From Chromohalobacter moromii (GTDB taxonomy: Bacteria; Pseudomonadota; Gammaproteobacteria; Pseudomonadales; Halomonadaceae), in contig NZ_JAHXDI010000003.1 in NCBI RefSeq assembly GCF_023091865.1, forward strand, positions 62,001 through 126,000: DNA of 64,000 nt, written 5' to 3'. The notes under the pieces were generated by a model. The model worked only from the letters and a program-made list of their open reading frames with translations, did no database searches and was not told where the DNA came from. Position numbers and translations under genes: made by a program. Within the stretch, counting starts at the first letter, position 1; every line of letters begins with the position of its first letter. Shown in pieces: positions 47,971-55,943 of the stretch.

Positions 47971-48402
47971 TCAGGACAGGGTATCGAGCGCCAGCAGGTA
48001 GCCACGGCTGCCCAGCCCGGCGATCACGCCATCGGCGCGCCGCGAGACGTAGGAGTGATGACGGAACGCCTCGCGCTTATGGATGTTGGAGAGGTGCACC
48101 TCAATGACTCGGCCATCGTAGGCGTTGAGGGCGTCGAGGATCGCCACCGAGGTATGCGTGTAGGCGGCCGGGTTGATGACGATCAGATCGGTGCCGTCGG
48201 TCCGCGCGGCGTGGATGGCATCGATCAATTCACCCTCGTGATTGCTCTGCCGACAGGCGATGTCCCAGCCGTTGACAGCGGCCTTCTCGAAGAGGCGACT
48301 CTTGATGTCGTCGAGCGTCTCGTGGCCGTAGGTGTCCGGCTCGCGGGTGCCCAGCAGGTTGAGGTTGGGACCATGCAGTACCAGGATCTTATGCGCGCTC
48401 AT
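47971..48402 (-). CDS. aroQ: 3-dehydroquinate dehydratase, type II
   Basis: 143-residue type II enzyme interconverting 3-dehydroquinate and 3-dehydroshikimate. Motifs: [18 protein letters not shown], the [13 protein letters not shown] segment, [12 protein letters not shown] and [20 protein letters not shown] 48402 overlaps the aroE-like stop by ATGA; the longer frame from 48660 overlaps that gene. Its place next to quiC and a transporter argues for catabolic quinate use rather than aromatic biosynthesis. Confidence 0.93.
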   Translation of the reverse strand: MSAHKILVLHGPNLNLLGTREPDTYGHETLDDIKSRLFEKAAVNGWDIACRQSNHEGELIDAIHAARTDGTDLIVINPAAYTHTSVAILDALNAYDGRVIEVHLSNIHKREAFRHHSYVSRRADGVIAGLGSRGYLLALDTLS

Positions 48403-49265
48403 GCATTCTCCTCCTGCAGCAAGGTCTGCTTGTAATGATCGAACAGGGTCGCGGCCTGAGCGTCGGCCAGCAACCGCTTGTCGGCATCCTCGCAGAAAAA
48501 TTTGAAGGCATCCACGCCCTGGAAGACGAACAGACTGACACCGCTGACGACTTGAGCCCCTACCGCCCGGGCGGCGGCGATGAACTCGGTGACCGCCGGC
48601 ACGTAGACGGCATCGAAGATCCACTGGTCGGCGCGAATGAGCGTTGGAGGCAATGGGCAACCCGGGCTCTTCTCATGGCCGATCGGCGTGCAGTTGACCA
48701 GCCCGTCGCAGCGCGCAGCCGTCGACTCCAGTGCCTCGGGTGCGACCGCTGCAGCCGGGAAGCCGGCGTGGTCGAGTTCTCGGGCGAGATGCTCGGCCTT
48801 TTCAGTGTCGAGATCCATCAGCAACACTTCTTCGGCGCCCAGCTTGCCCAAGCCGAAGGCGACCGCCTTGCCCACGCCGCCAGTGCCGATCAGCAGTACG
48901 CGGCCAGGGTGGCGCTCGCCGACGGTGGCCCGATAACCGCTGATGAAGCCGGTGAAGTCGGTGTTCTCGGCCTGGATCTCGTCGTCTTGGAAGACCAGGG
49001 TGTTGGCGGCGCCAACCAAGCGCGCGCCCTCGCCGACGCGCGTTGCCAGGCGCACCGCCTCCTCCTTGTAGGGAAAGGTGACGTTGACGCCGCGATAACC
49101 GTCTGCCATGACCTCGCGAACCTGGCTCTCCAACGTGTCGATCGGCGTCACCAGGGTGTCGAAGAGATCGTAGCTGGCGGGGATGCCGGTCAGCTTGCCC
49201 AGCCGCACGTGCAGGTCGGGCGAACTGGAATTCATGATGCCCTTGCCGATCAACCCAAGGCGCAT
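48399..49265 (-). CDS. Shikimate/quinate dehydrogenase (AroE family), probably catabolic
   Basis: 288-residue AroE-fold enzyme. The catalytic lysine is K67 (NVTFPYKEE) with D103 in ENTDFTG; the Rossmann motif is GTGGVGKA (127-134). At the end of the second beta strand it has MDLDTEKA, acidic residues where biosynthetic AroE has an NRT-type NADP+-binding motif, which suggests NAD+ preference as in catabolic quinate/shikimate dehydrogenases such as QsuD. It forms an operon with aroQ downstream and quiC upstream. Confidence 0.88.
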   Translation of the reverse strand: MRLGLIGKGIMNSSSPDLHVRLGKLTGIPASYDLFDTLVTPIDTLESQVREVMADGYRGVNVTFPYKEEAVRLATRVGEGARLVGAANTLVFQDDEIQAENTDFTGFISGYRATVGERHPGRVLLIGTGGVGKAVAFGLGKLGAEEVLLMDLDTEKAEHLARELDHAGFPAAAVAPEALESTAARCDGLVNCTPIGHEKSPGCPLPPTLIRADQWIFDAVYVPAVTEFIAAARAVGAQVVSGVSLFVFQGVDAFKFFCEDADKRLLADAQAATLFDHYKQTLLQEENA

Positions 49266-49294
49266 GGCTCACTCCTTCAATGTCAGGTCAAGCC

Positions 49295-49311
49295 GGCGCC
49301 CGGCGGGCGCC
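49295..49311 (-). terminator. Short intercistronic hairpin, quiC-aroE
   Basis: GGCGCC - CGGCG - GGCGCC stem-loop in the 52-nt gap between quiC and the aroE-like gene, without a T tract. It may modulate the downstream genes. Confidence 0.35.
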
Positions 49312-49317
49312 GTGAAA

Positions 49318-51165
49318 TCAACGTTGCTGGCCGGCCTGGGCCGCCAGGCGAATCGGCGCATTGACGGCACCGAACTGCGAATAGCTACCACGCCGCTCGA
49401 CCACCTCGAAGAAGAAGCGGCCCATGAATGTTTCGGTGTAGGCGTGGAAGAAGTCACCGTCGTCGTTGCGATCGAAGAGAATATTGCGGCTGCGCATCGC
49501 CTCGAGCAGTTCATCGTCGAGGTCGAAGCGGGCCGCCAGGTCGTCGTAGTAGTTGGCGGGAATGCGCAGCATTGGCAATCCTCTCGCAAGCATCGCATCA
49601 ATGGTGGCGAAGATGTCGCCACTGGCGAAGGCGATCTGCTGCACCCCGCCCTGGTGCTCCGAAAGGAAGCGACCCGGCAAGGTCTCACGCGCCGAAGACA
49701 CGGTCAGCGGAATGCGAACCGAGTTGTCGGGGCTGGTCACGGTCTGACTGACCACCATACCGTGCGGATCGGCGATCTCGTGTTCGGTGCCGGCGTCGAA
49801 GCCGAACACCGTGCGGTGGAACAGCAGCCAGCTCAGCAGTTGGGTCGGTGGCAATACGTAGGAGATGTGGTCGATGTTGATCAATCCCGCATCATCGTCC
49901 TGACCATCCTCGAAGAGGTGAAAATCGGTCTTCCACTGCATCTCGCGCGCCTGGGCGTCGTCGACCAGGTAGACCAAGCTGCCCTCGATGCCACGCAGCG
50001 CCGGAATCTCCATCTCTCCTTCGCCTACTGGTCCCCGAAACCATTGCGCCTTGTAGTGCGCCGCTCGCGTGACCGCCGAATCGAGATCGTTGACCCTGAC
50101 TCCCACCGCGCACACCGACGTACCGTGCAGCAGCCTAAAGGTATGCGCGAAGCTATCGGTCTCGAAGTTGAGTACCAGGTGGATGTCGCCCTGATGCCAG
50201 AGTTCGACGTTCTTCGAGCGATGGCGGCCGATATGACGAAAGCCCAGCGCCGAGAAGAACTCGCCGAGCGGCGCGGCACTCTCCTCGTCGAGCGTAAATT
50301 CGATGAAATGGACACCGTCGTAGCCCACCGCGGGCGGCGACGCCTCGGACCAGGCCGCGCCCTCGGCGAGTTCCTCGATCCAGATCAGCGAACGCAGTCC
50401 ATCGATTGCAGTAGCTTCGGTGGGCGCCGCGCGAAAGGCATCGTTGAAGATCTCCAACGACAGCGGTCCCGCATAGCCGGTGCGCGCCAGCGCCTGCATG
50501 AAGGACGCCAGCGGTAACCGCCCCTGGCCGGGGAAACAGCGGAAATGGCGGCTCCACTGCAGCACGTCCATGTCGAGCAGCGGCGCATCGGCGATCTGCA
50601 CGAAAGCGATCTTCTCGGCGGGAATATCGGCCATGGTCTCCAATTCGTGGCCACGCGCAAGAATATGAAAACTGTCCAGCACGATGCCCAGTGCCGGGTG
50701 GTCAGCGCGCTTCACGACATCCCAGGCGACCCGGTAATCACTGATATGGCGCCCCCAGGCGAGGGCTTCGAAGCCAATGCGGAGTCCGCGGCGGGCGGCA
50801 CGCTCGGCCAACTCGCGTAGATCCTCGGCAGCGCGACCAAGGTCGTCGAACGACTGCGGCGAGACGTTGCTGCAGACCAGCAGGAAGTCGGTGCCCAGCT
50901 CCTCCATCAGGTCGAACTTGCGTTCGGCACGCTCGAAATTGCGCCGGCGCTGAGGCTCGGGCATCGACTCGAAGTCACGGAACGGCTGAAACGCGAGGAT
51001 AGCCAACCCCAACGACTCGCAAAGGCTGCGAACATCGCTCGGCGAGCCGTCGAAGGTCAGGAGATCGTTCTCGAATATCTCCACACCGCTATAACCTGCC
51101 CGGGCGATGGCTTCTAGCTTGCTACGCAGATCGCCGCTCAAGCATACGGTTGCAATGGCTCGCAT
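49318..51165 (-). CDS. quiC: 3-dehydroshikimate dehydratase, bifunctional sugar isomerase/VOC type
   Basis: Converts 3-dehydroshikimate to protocatechuate. The 615-residue protein matches the pseudomonad QuiC1 architecture: N-terminal xylose-isomerase-like TIM barrel (about 1-265; GYSGVEIFENDLLTF, GIVLDSFHILARG, FVQIADAPLLDMDVLQWSRHFRCFPGQG) fused to a C-terminal HPPD/VOC region (about 280-600; HFIEFTLDEESAAPLGEFFSALGF, NIDHISYVLP, FMGRFFFEVVERRG). ATG 51165 is chosen over 51210. A GTTCG repeat element lies 86-109 nt upstream. It links quinate/shikimate to both protocatechuate routes. Confidence 0.94.
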   Translation of the reverse strand: MRAIATVCLSGDLRSKLEAIARAGYSGVEIFENDLLTFDGSPSDVRSLCESLGLAILAFQPFRDFESMPEPQRRRNFERAERKFDLMEELGTDFLLVCSNVSPQSFDDLGRAAEDLRELAERAARRGLRIGFEALAWGRHISDYRVAWDVVKRADHPALGIVLDSFHILARGHELETMADIPAEKIAFVQIADAPLLDMDVLQWSRHFRCFPGQGRLPLASFMQALARTGYAGPLSLEIFNDAFRAAPTEATAIDGLRSLIWIEELAEGAAWSEASPPAVGYDGVHFIEFTLDEESAAPLGEFFSALGFRHIGRHRSKNVELWHQGDIHLVLNFETDSFAHTFRLLHGTSVCAVGVRVNDLDSAVTRAAHYKAQWFRGPVGEGEMEIPALRGIEGSLVYLVDDAQAREMQWKTDFHLFEDGQDDDAGLINIDHISYVLPPTQLLSWLLFHRTVFGFDAGTEHEIADPHGMVVSQTVTSPDNSVRIPLTVSSARETLPGRFLSEHQGGVQQIAFASGDIFATIDAMLARGLPMLRIPANYYDDLAARFDLDDELLEAMRSRNILFDRNDDGDFFHAYTETFMGRFFFEVVERRGSYSQFGAVNAPIRLAAQAGQQR

Positions 51166-51250
51166 GACAGCCTCCTGGTGGTCGGACAAGGGCCGTCGTC
51201 GACATAACATTATCTACGGTAGAATAATGGTCGCCGAACGGCTCGCTTTT

Positions 51251-51274
51251 GTTCGCATAGCGTTCTTTAGTTCG
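51251..51274. promoter_or_regulatory. PcaR-type half-sites upstream of quiC
   Basis: GTTCG at 51251 and again at 51270 (19-nt register, as at the other sites), with a degenerate middle half-site CGTTC at 51261. Both GTTCG copies continue as GTTCGCAT. It is the weakest of the five copies. Confidence 0.5.
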
Positions 51275-51358
51275 CATTATGGACTTTTTCCGCGCAATAT
51301 TGTCAAGCGCGACGGCCCCGAAGACCGCCTTGTAATGGGGGTCAGAGCGCCGAAAAGT

Positions 51359-51385
51359 CAATTCTGGTACGGAGTTCCAGAATTG
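51359..51385. repeat. Perfect 9-bp inverted repeat in quiC-tctC gap
   Basis: CAATTCTGG - N9 - CCAGAATTG. It lies midway between the two PcaR-type elements. It could be a distinct operator or an RNA hairpin; no recognised family match. Confidence 0.6.
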
Positions 51386-51447
51386 CTTCGACATTGGTCG
51401 TAGTCGGACGTTTGGCGATTGACAGCACCGCATGCCAACCCTAGTTT

Positions 51448-51481
51448 GTTCGCAGATAGGACGATAATTCGCTTATCGAAC
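51448..51481. promoter_or_regulatory. Three-half-site PcaR-type operator before tctC
   Basis: GTTCG (51448), then the palindrome ATTCG-CTTAT-CGAAC (51467-51481). The 19-nt direct and 10-nt inverted spacing equal those at pcaI. It lies 71 nt before the tctC start; TTTGTTCG and CGAACAAA also form an outer repeat. Confidence 0.68.
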
Positions 51482-51551
51482 AAACACCCATAAACCATGC
51501 TGACTGGGTCAGCCGCCGCTACAACAATTCGATCACCTGGAGGACCACGCC

Positions 51552-52553
51552 ATGATCAAGCAGATTCTGGCAACCTTGGCCCTGTCGGCCGGGGCTCTGA
51601 CAGTCGCTTCGCCGGCTTTGGCCGACTACCCGGAGCGCAATATTCAGGGCATCATCCAATGGGGGGCCGGTGGCGCCACCGATAACGTGGCGCGAAGCCT
51701 GACACCCCACGTCGAAAAGGCACTCGGCACCAGCATCATCCTCAATAATCGCCCTGGCGGTACCGGCGTCATCGGCATGAATCAGGTCATGCAACAACCC
51801 GCTAACGGGTACACCGTTCTCTACGGTGCCGAGAATCCGCAACTCTATCCGGTCATGGACCTCGCCGATTTCGATTATAGTGCCATGACACCCATCAACG
51901 TGATCGGTCAGGGCCTTGTGGTCATCGCCGCGCCCGCCGATAGCCAATTCGACAACCTCGCCGAGCTACTCGACTACGCCCACGAGCATCCCGGCGAGCT
52001 GCGCATGGGCGGCACCGGTGCCGGCGGCCTGCCCAGCACGGTGCTGGCCATGATCAACTCTGTCGATAGCCTGGATGTCCGCAACGTGACCTTTGGCGGT
52101 GACGGCCCCGGTATCACCGCTCTTCTCGGCGATCATATCGACTTCATGCCATTGAGCCTCGCCGGCGCCCAGGATCAGATCGCCGCCGGCCGGCTCAAGG
52201 GCCTGGCAGTCGTCACCAAAGAAAAGATCGAGGAACTGCCGGATACACCGCCCATCACGCAAGCGCTACCCGACATCGACTCTTACCTGCCATGGGGGCC
52301 GTTCTGGACGGTAGCGGTACACGAAGACACGCCGGATGACATCGTCACCGCCCTTAGTGATGCCTATCAAAAAGGGGTCGCCAACGAGGAGTTTCAAAAC
52401 TTCCTCTCCGAGAACGGCGGCAAATCGCTCAACCTTCAGGGTGAAGAAGCCAGGCAGTTCCTCGAGCGCTGGCAATCGGTGACCGCTTGGGCCCTGCAGA
52501 AAGCCGGTAGCGCCAAGGTATCCCCGGAAGACGTCGGCATTCCCAAGCCGTAA
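51552..52553 (+). CDS. tctC: TTT transporter solute-binding protein (TctC family)
   Basis: Periplasmic receptor of a tripartite tricarboxylate-type importer, 333 residues, signal peptide about 1-24 (cleavage after ALA). The Bug/TctC pattern is YPERNIQGIIQWGAGGATDNVARSLTPHVEKALGTSIILNNRPGGTGVIGMNQV. The ATG follows TGGAGG. It begins the tctCBA operon, divergent from quiC and behind a PcaR-type element, so quinate, shikimate or protocatechuate is a likely ligand, by inference. Confidence 0.9.
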   Translation: MIKQILATLALSAGALTVASPALADYPERNIQGIIQWGAGGATDNVARSLTPHVEKALGTSIILNNRPGGTGVIGMNQVMQQPANGYTVLYGAENPQLYPVMDLADFDYSAMTPINVIGQGLVVIAAPADSQFDNLAELLDYAHEHPGELRMGGTGAGGLPSTVLAMINSVDSLDVRNVTFGGDGPGITALLGDHIDFMPLSLAGAQDQIAAGRLKGLAVVTKEKIEELPDTPPITQALPDIDSYLPWGPFWTVAVHEDTPDDIVTALSDAYQKGVANEEFQNFLSENGGKSLNLQGEEARQFLERWQSVTAWALQKAGSAKVSPEDVGIPKP

Positions 52554-52566
52554 TCCCGATCCGACG

Positions 52567-52597
52567 AAGCGCGGCGGAGCACGACTCCGCCGCGCTT
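52567..52597 (+). terminator. Strong intercistronic hairpin between tctC and tctB
   Basis: Perfect 12-bp stem AAGCGCGGCGGA / TCCGCCGCGCTT with a 7-nt loop, no T tract, ending 14 nt before the tctB start. It could protect tctC mRNA or attenuate, giving excess binding protein. Confidence 0.55.
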
Positions 52598-52611
52598 GCA
52601 TGGAGACTGCC

Positions 52612-53082
52612 ATGTCCAATCATCCATCGCTCAAGGCCGGTGAACGCGCCTTCAACGTGCTGTTGCTGTTGCTCAGCCTAGGCGTACTCTACGAAGCTTA
52701 CCGGATCACCGGCTTCGATCTACCCAACTCCGCCGGGGCCTTTCCTCTCATGCTCGGCGCGATCATGATCGCCTCAATGGTCGCCATTCTATGGGGCCAG
52801 CGCCGACACACGGGGCCCGGGACACAAGGCGCACTGGACGAAGCTCGCCATTTCTTCAGCGAGCACTTCCCGCTGGCCATCATCGTCTTCTCAGCCATGG
52901 CGATCGGCTACTTGTTTTTGTTGACGTTCCTGGGCTTCATTTCCGCCACAGCGATCTTCCTTTTCGTTTCGCAGGTCTACTTGCGCCGCGGTCACTTGCT
53001 GACGTCGTCGATCGTCACCGCTGTTGCTACCGGCATCATCTACGCCCTCTTCAAGCTGCTTTTCCAGGTCTATCTGCCCTGA
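52612..53082 (+). CDS. tctB: TTT transporter small permease (TctB family)
   Basis: 156-residue membrane protein with four hydrophobic segments: FNVLLLLLSLGVLYEAY, AFPLMLGAIMIASMVAIL, LAIIVFSAMAIGYLFLLTFLGFISATAIFLFV, and SSIVTAVATGIIYALFKLLFQVYLP. ATG 52612 is preferred over 52600. It lies between tctC and tctA. Confidence 0.88.
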   Translation: MSNHPSLKAGERAFNVLLLLLSLGVLYEAYRITGFDLPNSAGAFPLMLGAIMIASMVAILWGQRRHTGPGTQGALDEARHFFSEHFPLAIIVFSAMAIGYLFLLTFLGFISATAIFLFVSQVYLRRGHLLTSSIVTAVATGIIYALFKLLFQVYLP

Positions 53083-53100
53083 TGGAGCGAGGTTACTTAT

Positions 53101-54600
53101 ATGGCTGACTCAGTGTCTTATTTCCTGATGGCTTGGCTCGACCCATCACTCTTAATGCTGACCGCTATCGGGACCTTGGCCGGCATCTACGTGGGCGCGA
53201 TTCCCGGTCTCTCAGTGACCATGGCCACATCGATTCTCATTTCCTTCACCTTCTCATGGGACGTGAACGATGCACTGGCCCTCATTGTGGGCATCTATAC
53301 TGGTGGCGTTTACGGGGGATCACGTACCGCTATATTGCTGAACATTCCGGGCGCGCCCTCATCGGTCGCGACATCGTTCGATGGTTATCCCCTCGCACAG
53401 AAAGGCGAAGCGGGGCAAGCCATTGGCCTCAGTACCGTCATGTCGGTGATCGGCGGCCTCATCGGTGTTGCGGTGCTGGCGAGCGTGGCTCCCTACCTCT
53501 CCGATATGGCCCTGCAATTCGCGCCACGCGATTATTTCCTGATTGCCGTTCTCGGCCTTTTGCTGGTCGGTAGCCTAGCCACCGAATCGTTATCCCGCGG
53601 CATCTTCGCCGCTGCCTTGGGTGCCGTCATCGGCCTGGTGGGACTCGACCAAGTGACCGCCACCCCCCGCTTCACCATGGGCAGCATGCAATTGATGGGC
53701 GGTATCCACTATGTGGTAGTCATGATCGGCATGTTCGGGGTAGCCGAAGCCTTTTTCCAACTCCACCAGCTCAATGCCAAACCGGTACGCCAGAAAGTCG
53801 ACAAGATCGTTCCTTCGCTGCATCTGGTACTCAAGTTTCTTCCACTGTCGATTCGTACTTCTGTTATCGGCGTGATCGTCGGCGCTTTGCCCGGCACTGG
53901 TGGAGACATTGCCTCTCTATTCGCCTACGACCATGCCAAGCGCTCGATCAAGAAGCCCAGCCGGCCTTTCGGCACAGGTGCCTACGAGGGATTGGTAGCA
54001 CCGGAAACTGCCAACAATGCCGCGGTGGGTGGAGCCTATGTGCCGATGCTGACACTCGGCATGCCCGGTGACGCGGTAACGGCTATCATCATCGGCGCGC
54101 TTGTCATTCACGGCCTAAACCCTGGGCCTATGCTGATGATTGAAGCTCCCCATATTTTTTGGTTCACAGTAGGTAACCTAGTACTTGCTAACATCTTCTT
54201 GCTCATTTTCGGCCTCACCGGCATCAAGGTGTTTGCAAAAGTCGTCGAACTTCCCAAAGCCATTCTGATTCCTCTCATTCTGGTGCTGTGCGTGGTAGGC
54301 AGCTATTCGCTCAACAGCAGCATGACGGAGGTTTACTGGATGCTGGGCTTCGGACTACTCGGGTATTTCATGAAAATATTCCGCTTTCAGATGGGCCCGG
54401 TGATTCTAGGAGTCATTCTTGGTCCATTGATGGACAAGACATACCGGCAGGCGATGTCTTCGGTGGGCGACGACACTGGCAGTTTCCTGCTATCACTGGT
54501 CACCAACCCGCTGTCGCTGGTGCTCACCATAGCTGTGGTCCTGCTCTTGTTGAGCAATACGCCCTTGAAGCGCGTGCTTTTACGCCATCGTCAGACATAA
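53101..54600 (+). CDS. tctA: TTT transporter large permease (TctA family)
   Basis: 499-residue polytopic permease with about 10-12 membrane segments. TctA signatures: GIYVGAIPGLSVTMATSILISFTFSWD near the start, GGSRTAILLNIPGAPSSVATSFDGYPLAQKGEAGQAIG, and the second repeat GALPGTGGDIASLFAYDHAKR with LTLGMPGDAVTAIIIGALVIHGLNPGPM. It lies 18 nt after tctB and is followed by a terminator. Confidence 0.93.
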   Translation: MADSVSYFLMAWLDPSLLMLTAIGTLAGIYVGAIPGLSVTMATSILISFTFSWDVNDALALIVGIYTGGVYGGSRTAILLNIPGAPSSVATSFDGYPLAQKGEAGQAIGLSTVMSVIGGLIGVAVLASVAPYLSDMALQFAPRDYFLIAVLGLLLVGSLATESLSRGIFAAALGAVIGLVGLDQVTATPRFTMGSMQLMGGIHYVVVMIGMFGVAEAFFQLHQLNAKPVRQKVDKIVPSLHLVLKFLPLSIRTSVIGVIVGALPGTGGDIASLFAYDHAKRSIKKPSRPFGTGAYEGLVAPETANNAAVGGAYVPMLTLGMPGDAVTAIIIGALVIHGLNPGPMLMIEAPHIFWFTVGNLVLANIFLLIFGLTGIKVFAKVVELPKAILIPLILVLCVVGSYSLNSSMTEVYWMLGFGLLGYFMKIFRFQMGPVILGVILGPLMDKTYRQAMSSVGDDTGSFLLSLVTNPLSLVLTIAVVLLLLSNTPLKRVLLRHRQT

Positions 54601-54605
54601 AGATC

Positions 54606-54634
54606 GAGGCCCGCATGGCCCGGGCCTCCTTTTC
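54606..54634 (+). terminator. Terminator of tctCBA
   Basis: 8-bp stem GAGGCCCG / CGGGCCTC with a 7-nt loop followed by CTTTTC, starting 6 nt after the tctA stop. Confidence 0.75.
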
Positions 54635-54657
54635 AAGAACCTGCCCGCGAGTTTTTC

Positions 54658-55335
54658 ATGTCCAATGCCATCGAGTCCCGCTTAGACGCCGTGGTTTTTG
54701 ACTGCGACGGCGTGATTCTCGATTCGGCCGGTCTCAAGCGCACCGTCTTCGCCGATTTCTATCGTGATCAACCACCGGCCTTATATCGTGCCATTCTCGC
54801 CTACCTGTCACGGGGAGGCGGCCAGCCACGCGACGTCAAGTTCCATCATATCGAGGCACACATCCTGGGGCGCCCGATATCGGAGGCACGCATCCGGGCA
54901 CTATCCAATCAATTTGCGGAGCGAGCCGAGGCCCAAGTGGCACAAGCACCAACCATCGCGGGTGCCATTGATTTTCTCGATCGTTGGCGTGGCAAAATCC
55001 CTCTTTATCTACTGTCAGCCACTCCACAGAAAGAACTTCGTCGTGTCATCAGAAGGCGAAACCTGACAGACTATTTCGATGATGTCCTTGGCGCTCCACC
55101 CGATAAGACCAATGGCCTCTCCACGCTAATGGCCACGCACCATCACGATCCCGCCCGTACCGTGATGGTCGGAGATTCCTACAATGACTACCGTGCCGCC
55201 CGCTCAAACAACACCCATTTTGTGGGCATCACATCGAGCAAGGCGAAGCCCTCTCCCTTTCCGGAAGACGTCATTACTCAATCCGACCTAAGCCATTTGG
55301 AAGAGACATTAGCGTCAATGGAAATTTCTTCTTAG
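54658..55335 (+). CDS. HAD-superfamily hydrolase
   Basis: 225-residue phosphatase-like protein with the nucleophile motif VFDCDGVILDSAG (D15, D17), the motif II serine in YLLSATP, a lysine in KTNG and the acidic motif VMVGDSYNDYRAA. The cap is helical (about 25-90), as in phosphoglycolate-phosphatase-like HADs. It lies beyond the tct terminator, so it may have its own transcript, although its start is only 24 nt after the stem. No substrate can be assigned. Confidence 0.82.
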   Translation: MSNAIESRLDAVVFDCDGVILDSAGLKRTVFADFYRDQPPALYRAILAYLSRGGGQPRDVKFHHIEAHILGRPISEARIRALSNQFAERAEAQVAQAPTIAGAIDFLDRWRGKIPLYLLSATPQKELRRVIRRRNLTDYFDDVLGAPPDKTNGLSTLMATHHHDPARTVMVGDSYNDYRAARSNNTHFVGITSSKAKPSPFPEDVITQSDLSHLEETLASMEISS

Positions 55336-55690
55336 AGTGTTTCAAGACCGCATTTTTGCCCTCCCGCCTCTTATCAGCGAGCTTCTCCAAGGGCGCGATA
55401 TTCCTTCCTTTGGATTCCCTTCCTGGATGCCACATAGGCCATCCTAATCGAACGATTCTTGCTTCCCTTCCCACCTTCGGCATCCTCGGCGTGTCGTGAC
55501 ATCCCGCCTCCACCATCAGCCTCACTCTCTCGCAAGAACTAGTTGTAACGATTCACTATTTTACGCCACAACCAAAGTATAACGACCAGAAAAACTTTTA
55601 AATACAAAAAGTTAATGAAACACCTCTTTCCCAAAATGCATTCTACGTTGACAAGGATAGCTTTTTTTTTCAGGTTTAACGTACGCAAGA

Positions 55691-55714
55691 CGAATCAAGG
55701 TTCGTATTGCGAAC
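55691..55714. promoter_or_regulatory. Three-half-site PcaR-type operator upstream of dcaP
   Basis: CGAAT (55691) and the perfect palindrome GTTCG-TATTG-CGAAC (55700-55714). The spacing (9/10 and 19 nt) is the same as between pcaB and pcaR. Confidence 0.65.
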
Positions 55715-55749
55715 TTAACAAGCCAATAAAAAATTAGCCGGGGAACTAA

Positions 55750-55848
55750 ATGCGCCTCAGATCATTCGCTCCACAAATGGGCCTTCCTCCTGAGTTCATG
55801 GGGATAGACGAAAGAGATATGACCTTGCTTCATCAGAAAAAAGCATAG
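55750..55848 (+). CDS. Possible 32-residue leader ORF before dcaP
   Basis: ATG 55750 follows CCGGGGAACTAA, a fair ribosome-binding site, and the frame stops at TAG 55848 (peptide begins MRLRSFAPQMGLPPEF). It lies between the PcaR-type element and the porin. It has no recognised homologue and could be spurious or a translated leader. Confidence 0.25.
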   Translation: MRLRSFAPQMGLPPEFMGIDERDMTLLHQKKA

Positions 55849-55943
55849 GGAGACGGTGAAAAATTAATTTTCCCGTCGACTCAGAAACGCATACTCGTTC
55901 ATGCGCACCAAGCTCATAACTTCCTACAAAGGGCAGCTCACCA

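Larger units (their letters stand above)
51166..51551. other. Intergenic region between quiC and tctC
   Basis: 386 nt without a credible gene; the ORFs here have no ribosome-binding sites and no recognisable products. It holds two candidate PcaR-type operators (51251-51274 and 51448-51481) and, between them, a perfect 9-bp inverted repeat (51359-51385). It acts as the divergent control region for quinate catabolism and the TTT transporter. Confidence 0.6.
55336..55943. other. AT-rich intergenic region upstream of dcaP
   Basis: 608 nt between the HAD gene and the porin. The first ~200 nt contains only a short minus-strand ORF (55274-55525) with no recognised product; it might be debris of an older gene. 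The middle is AT-rich with a run of nine T at about 55663. A PcaR-type element lies at 55691-55714 and a 32-codon ORF at 55750-55848. The porin leader is therefore long (over 200 nt after the element). Confidence 0.5.

Noticed and set aside
48435-50517. Long plus-strand ORFs opposite aroE/quiC
   Set aside because: Shadows of well-identified minus-strand genes, with no ribosome-binding site or family match.
51107-51433. Short ORFs on both strands in the quiC-tctC gap
   Set aside because: No ribosome-binding sites, no family resemblance, and they cover operator-like sequence.
55274-55525. Minus-strand ORF of 83 codons at the end of the HAD gene
   Set aside because: Considered as a transposase or gene remnant, but no motif is recognisable and it overlaps the HAD coding region; mentioned only in the intergenic entry.
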